From Chromera velia (taxonomy: Eukaryota; Sar; Chromeraceae), in NCBI GenBank assembly GCA_018398765.1, contig JAHBMJ010000590.1, forward strand, positions 10,001-44,625: a stretch of 34,625 nucleotides of DNA, given 5' to 3'. The stretch's first letter is position 1; the number at the start of each line of letters is the position of its first letter. A model generated the notes under the pieces. It was not told the DNA's origin, ran no database searches, and saw nothing but the letters and a program-made list of their open reading frames with translations. Shown piece by piece: positions 32,245-34,625 of this stretch. A program made the translations under genes and the position numbers.

Positions 32245-32842
32245 GGAGTCTTTTCCCTCACGATGGAGGAGGGTTTCCCCCTCTTCATGATCTTCCCGTA
32301 TCAGATAGGGGACTGGGTCTACGGTCAGATACACCCACAGCAGCAGAACCTTCCATCCTTTCCCTCTCACTCGATTCTTTTGGGCAATGCAAGCGAGACG
32401 AGAGATCTAAATTTTCTTTAGCCACCCCGAATGAACCCTCACACGGCTCACTTCAGACTACCATCCCCCCAAGCTCTTTTTCCCAGCCAAGAGGTGCAGT
32501 TGTACATGAGTCTATATGCATCCGTACAAACAGGCAGCCTGGCGGATTGACTTGACTGACCATTGATTGAACTTGTTTTGGGGAATCGGGTGGCTTCCTC
32601 TCGATCTCGTGCTCTGGAACCACGTACGCCTTGTGCGTCTCCGTCACGAACCAGGGCTTTGGTGCCCCATCGCAGAACTAAAACGTGGTGCCCTGATGTT
32701 GTTTGATGATCCCTCCCTCCGCATCCTGAGAATGTTGCAAAGGGAGAGAGAAAAGAGATGAGAAAGGAAGAACAGTCATACACATATGCTGTCGAAAATA
32801 CTCAGAAAGGTGGCCTGCCTTCTGAGATGCTTTCCCAGTCAG
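32245..32842 (-). pseudogene. Copia upstream coding region (gag / pre-integrase), degenerate
   Basis: Just right of element B the minus strand reads GKGWKVLLLWVYLT and VPYLIREDHEEG. This runs in frame into the pre-integrase part at 30867-30735 once element B is removed, and a TAG lies upstream of it near 32405. Further on (about 32690-32580), WFVTETHKAYVVPEHE looks coding but I cannot assign it; it may be gag. No zinc knuckle or protease Asp motif was found, so part of gag is lost or unrecognisable. Confidence 0.55.
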
Positions 32843-32860
32843 GGCATTCTGGTGTCACCA
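32843..32860 (-). promoter_or_regulatory. tRNA primer binding site of the copia element
   Basis: On the minus strand TGGTGACACCAGAATGCC starts at the last LTR base. Its complement ends in CCA, as a tRNA 3' end must. It does not have the TGGTATCAGAGC start typical of plant copia elements primed by initiator Met tRNA. Confidence 0.65.
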
Positions 32861-33161
32861 GAAAGATTTATATGTGATCTAACGGCCCTCGGGCCACAGG
32901 CACACAGCACTCTTACGTTGCTCCTATTTCTAGAGGTTGTGTCAACAGAGTCTCTTTCTTAACTTCATATGAGCAGCAGTCTCTTGTTTTATCTAACTCC
33001 TCAATTTGAATTTAATTACTACAATGCATGCATTTGCATACATGTATTTAATTCTGTATGCATGGATTTGCAAGATGTCCACGTGCTCGGTCTTAGCTCA
33101 ATGGAAGGACGCCACGCTGCGGAGCCGGTTGGCCGGTACCGGTCCCACTGCGCGTCTTTCT
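32860..33161 (-). repeat. 5' LTR of the copia element
   Basis: 302 bp, the same length as its partner at 25684-25985, with about 94% identity by eye. It is likely to hold the element's promoter, but I could not place a TATA box with confidence. Confidence 0.92.
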
Positions 33162-33425
33162 GTAATAGTGTCACTGTTTGATATGTGACAACCGCTCTTT
33201 GCTTTGAAGTGTTTCATGAAAGTGTCAACCGTTACGTTGCTCTCTATGTGGGCTATACATTTCTGCCCTTTCTCTATAGAATGATAAGAAGAAAGCTTTT
33301 GAGCCGTCAGGGTTGTGAGCGACTACACACGTTAAAGATAAAGAAAGGGACCTAGATGAACTGTACCAGATTGGCAGGGATTGCTGTGCATATATATCCT
33401 AAGTCTGACGAGGCTTCGACCGACC
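33162..33425. other. Unique spacer between the copia element and repeat copy 2
   Basis: 264 bp with no coding signal or repeats that I can see. Confidence 0.5.
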
Positions 33426-34625
33426 TAACTCAGTCAATATTCTCACCCTGTACATACCTGGATCGTAGAAAGGGGGAGAGAGTGACGATATTCACTTCTT
33501 CATTGATGAATCTTCAACTAGTACTAGCATGAGCAGATGTACAATGATGTACATAGATTGCGACCAGCTAAGACTCGGACTTCCAGGAAGTTGAACTTTA
33601 CTGAAGTAATAGAAATCATCAAGAAATTGTATACACGGAATTGTATTGTTTAATACTACTATTGTAGGATACCACACTGTAAGAGTATTATAAATGTTTT
33701 TTGAATCAGAATCGAATTGACTTATCGCAATAGTGATTGAGTACAATTATATACACATGTATGGTTCAAAATTAGATCAATCTGAGCCATCTCAACAATA
33801 CTAGTAGGCAAATCAATTATTATTAATCTCAACCTTTACTTTAATATATTATATACATTATTAGGCCTAGTTTAAAACTAAATTCAAGCTGAGACGAGCT
33901 CTTTTTTACGCTTGTTTTTTAAATAAGAGGGCTTAATTCAAATTAATAATTAAATATAATTAAATAATTAAGCCTATAGTTATATCAATACTAAGTTAAT
34001 TCTAGTTCTATAGGGGCGGAATCCATGTATTTTTTAAAAAAGAAAAACGCAATATATAAAACTTTGTAATAAAATATGAAATCTGCATAAGTGCGTTTTG
34101 AAAAACTCTAGGGAAGACTTAAAGTTATAACTAAAATTTTGCTTATTTTGCTTTTTGCCAGTGACAGTGCATTTTCTGCTAGTTATTCTGCTTATTGCTT
34201 ATAAGCATGATGGGTCAACATGAATGTAAAAATGTGTAATAGAGTACACAATGTAAAAATGTGAATATAAAAATATATGCTAGAAATGCTGTAATAGAAA
34301 GCTTTCAATGCACGACGGGAGCCTGACCCCTGCTACCTCCGAGTCTGCATAGGCTTGCACTGCCTTGCAGTGGCACATGTAAACTATTAACCACAAATTC
34401 GGATCTCGCGATATATGAATTCACACAGATGACATATTGCGGTACAAATCCCTCTTGCGCGGATGCACAACATTTATTTACACTCTGACTGATGACACAA
34501 AGAGTCATGCGATACGATTATTAAGGAAAAATCCACGAACTGAATTCAAGATCAAAACTACTAATATATTCCTTCCTTCCTTCCTTCCTTCCTTCCTTCT
34601 TTCCTTCCTTCCTTCATTCATTCAT
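33426..34625 (+). repeat. 1.2-kb dispersed repeat, copy 2 (cut by window end)
   Basis: Begins TAACTCAGTCAATATTC and follows copy 1 (18453-19670) to its (CCTT)n(ATTC)n tail, where the window stops at 34625. Small differences include a deletion near 33863 (a GGCCAGAATC... segment of copy 1 is missing) and a few base changes. Confidence 0.9.

Larger units (their letters stand above)
25684..33161 (-). mobile_element. Copia-type (Ty1/copia) LTR retrotransposon, degenerate, with two nested insertions
   Basis: Two direct 302-bp LTRs (25684-25985 and 32860-33161) bound a minus-strand pol. The order is GAG-pre-integrase, HHCC zinc finger, integrase, reverse transcriptase, RNase H, i.e. integrase before RT, which is diagnostic of copia. 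The primer binding site is next to the right LTR and the polypurine tract next to the left one. Flanks read GTATT and GTAAT, a possible 5-bp target duplication with one change. Subtracting the two nested elements (1008 and 1375 bp with their TA) leaves about 5.1 kb, a normal copia size. By eye the LTRs differ at about 18 of 302 sites, nearly all transitions, so the insertion is not recent. Confidence 0.92.

Overview
This is nuclear DNA of a eukaryote. Genes are split by GT-AG introns, simple repeats are abundant, and several kinds of transposable element sit between or inside one another. A subunit of the motile-cilium nexin-dynein regulatory complex points to an organism with flagellated cells. 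The mix of intron-rich genes, long (GTCT)n/(GGAA)n/(CA)n tracts and copia, Merlin and hAT relics would fit a protist alga such as a chromerid. That placement is inference; nothing in the window proves it.

Layout. 226-736 (+): the last two exons of the 26S proteasome lid subunit RPN7, whose 5' part lies before the window. 1499-1993: a palindromic inverted-repeat element. 2921-3299: a long purine tract. 3562-4236 (-): an intronless Mu-class glutathione S-transferase. 7233-10015 (-): transcription elongation factor TFIIS in six exons, 309 aa, including a 43-nt last exon 800 nt away from the rest. 10952-12900 (+): a decayed Merlin/ISXO2-type transposase gene with a 573-bp TIR element inside its intron. 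13783-14015: a minisatellite. 14429-18099 (+): DRC10 (IQCD-like) in seven exons, 389 aa. 18453-19670: a 1.2-kb dispersed repeat whose second copy starts at 33426 and runs off the window. 20593-21018: the N-terminal piece of a hAT transposase. 22321-24340 (-): an unrecognised polytopic membrane protein of two exons, 545 aa. 25684-33161 (-): a degenerate copia-type LTR retrotransposon with two 302-bp LTRs.

The retrotransposon is the best-resolved mobile element. Two different TIR elements (28426-29431 and 30870-32242) are nested in it. Each is flanked by TA, and removing either one with one TA re-joins an open copia reading frame, which fixes their ends to the base. Its reverse transcriptase has a charged insertion of roughly 70 residues and an Asp-to-Asn change in the first catalytic motif. 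The pol frame also carries several stops and two frameshifts, so the element is dead.

The cellular genes are housekeeping or ciliary and show no operon-like link to each other. They share an intron signature: all 13 introns in the four split cellular genes end in TGCAG and begin GTNNG, half of them with C at +3. No tRNA, rRNA or CRISPR array was seen, and no core promoter could be supported.
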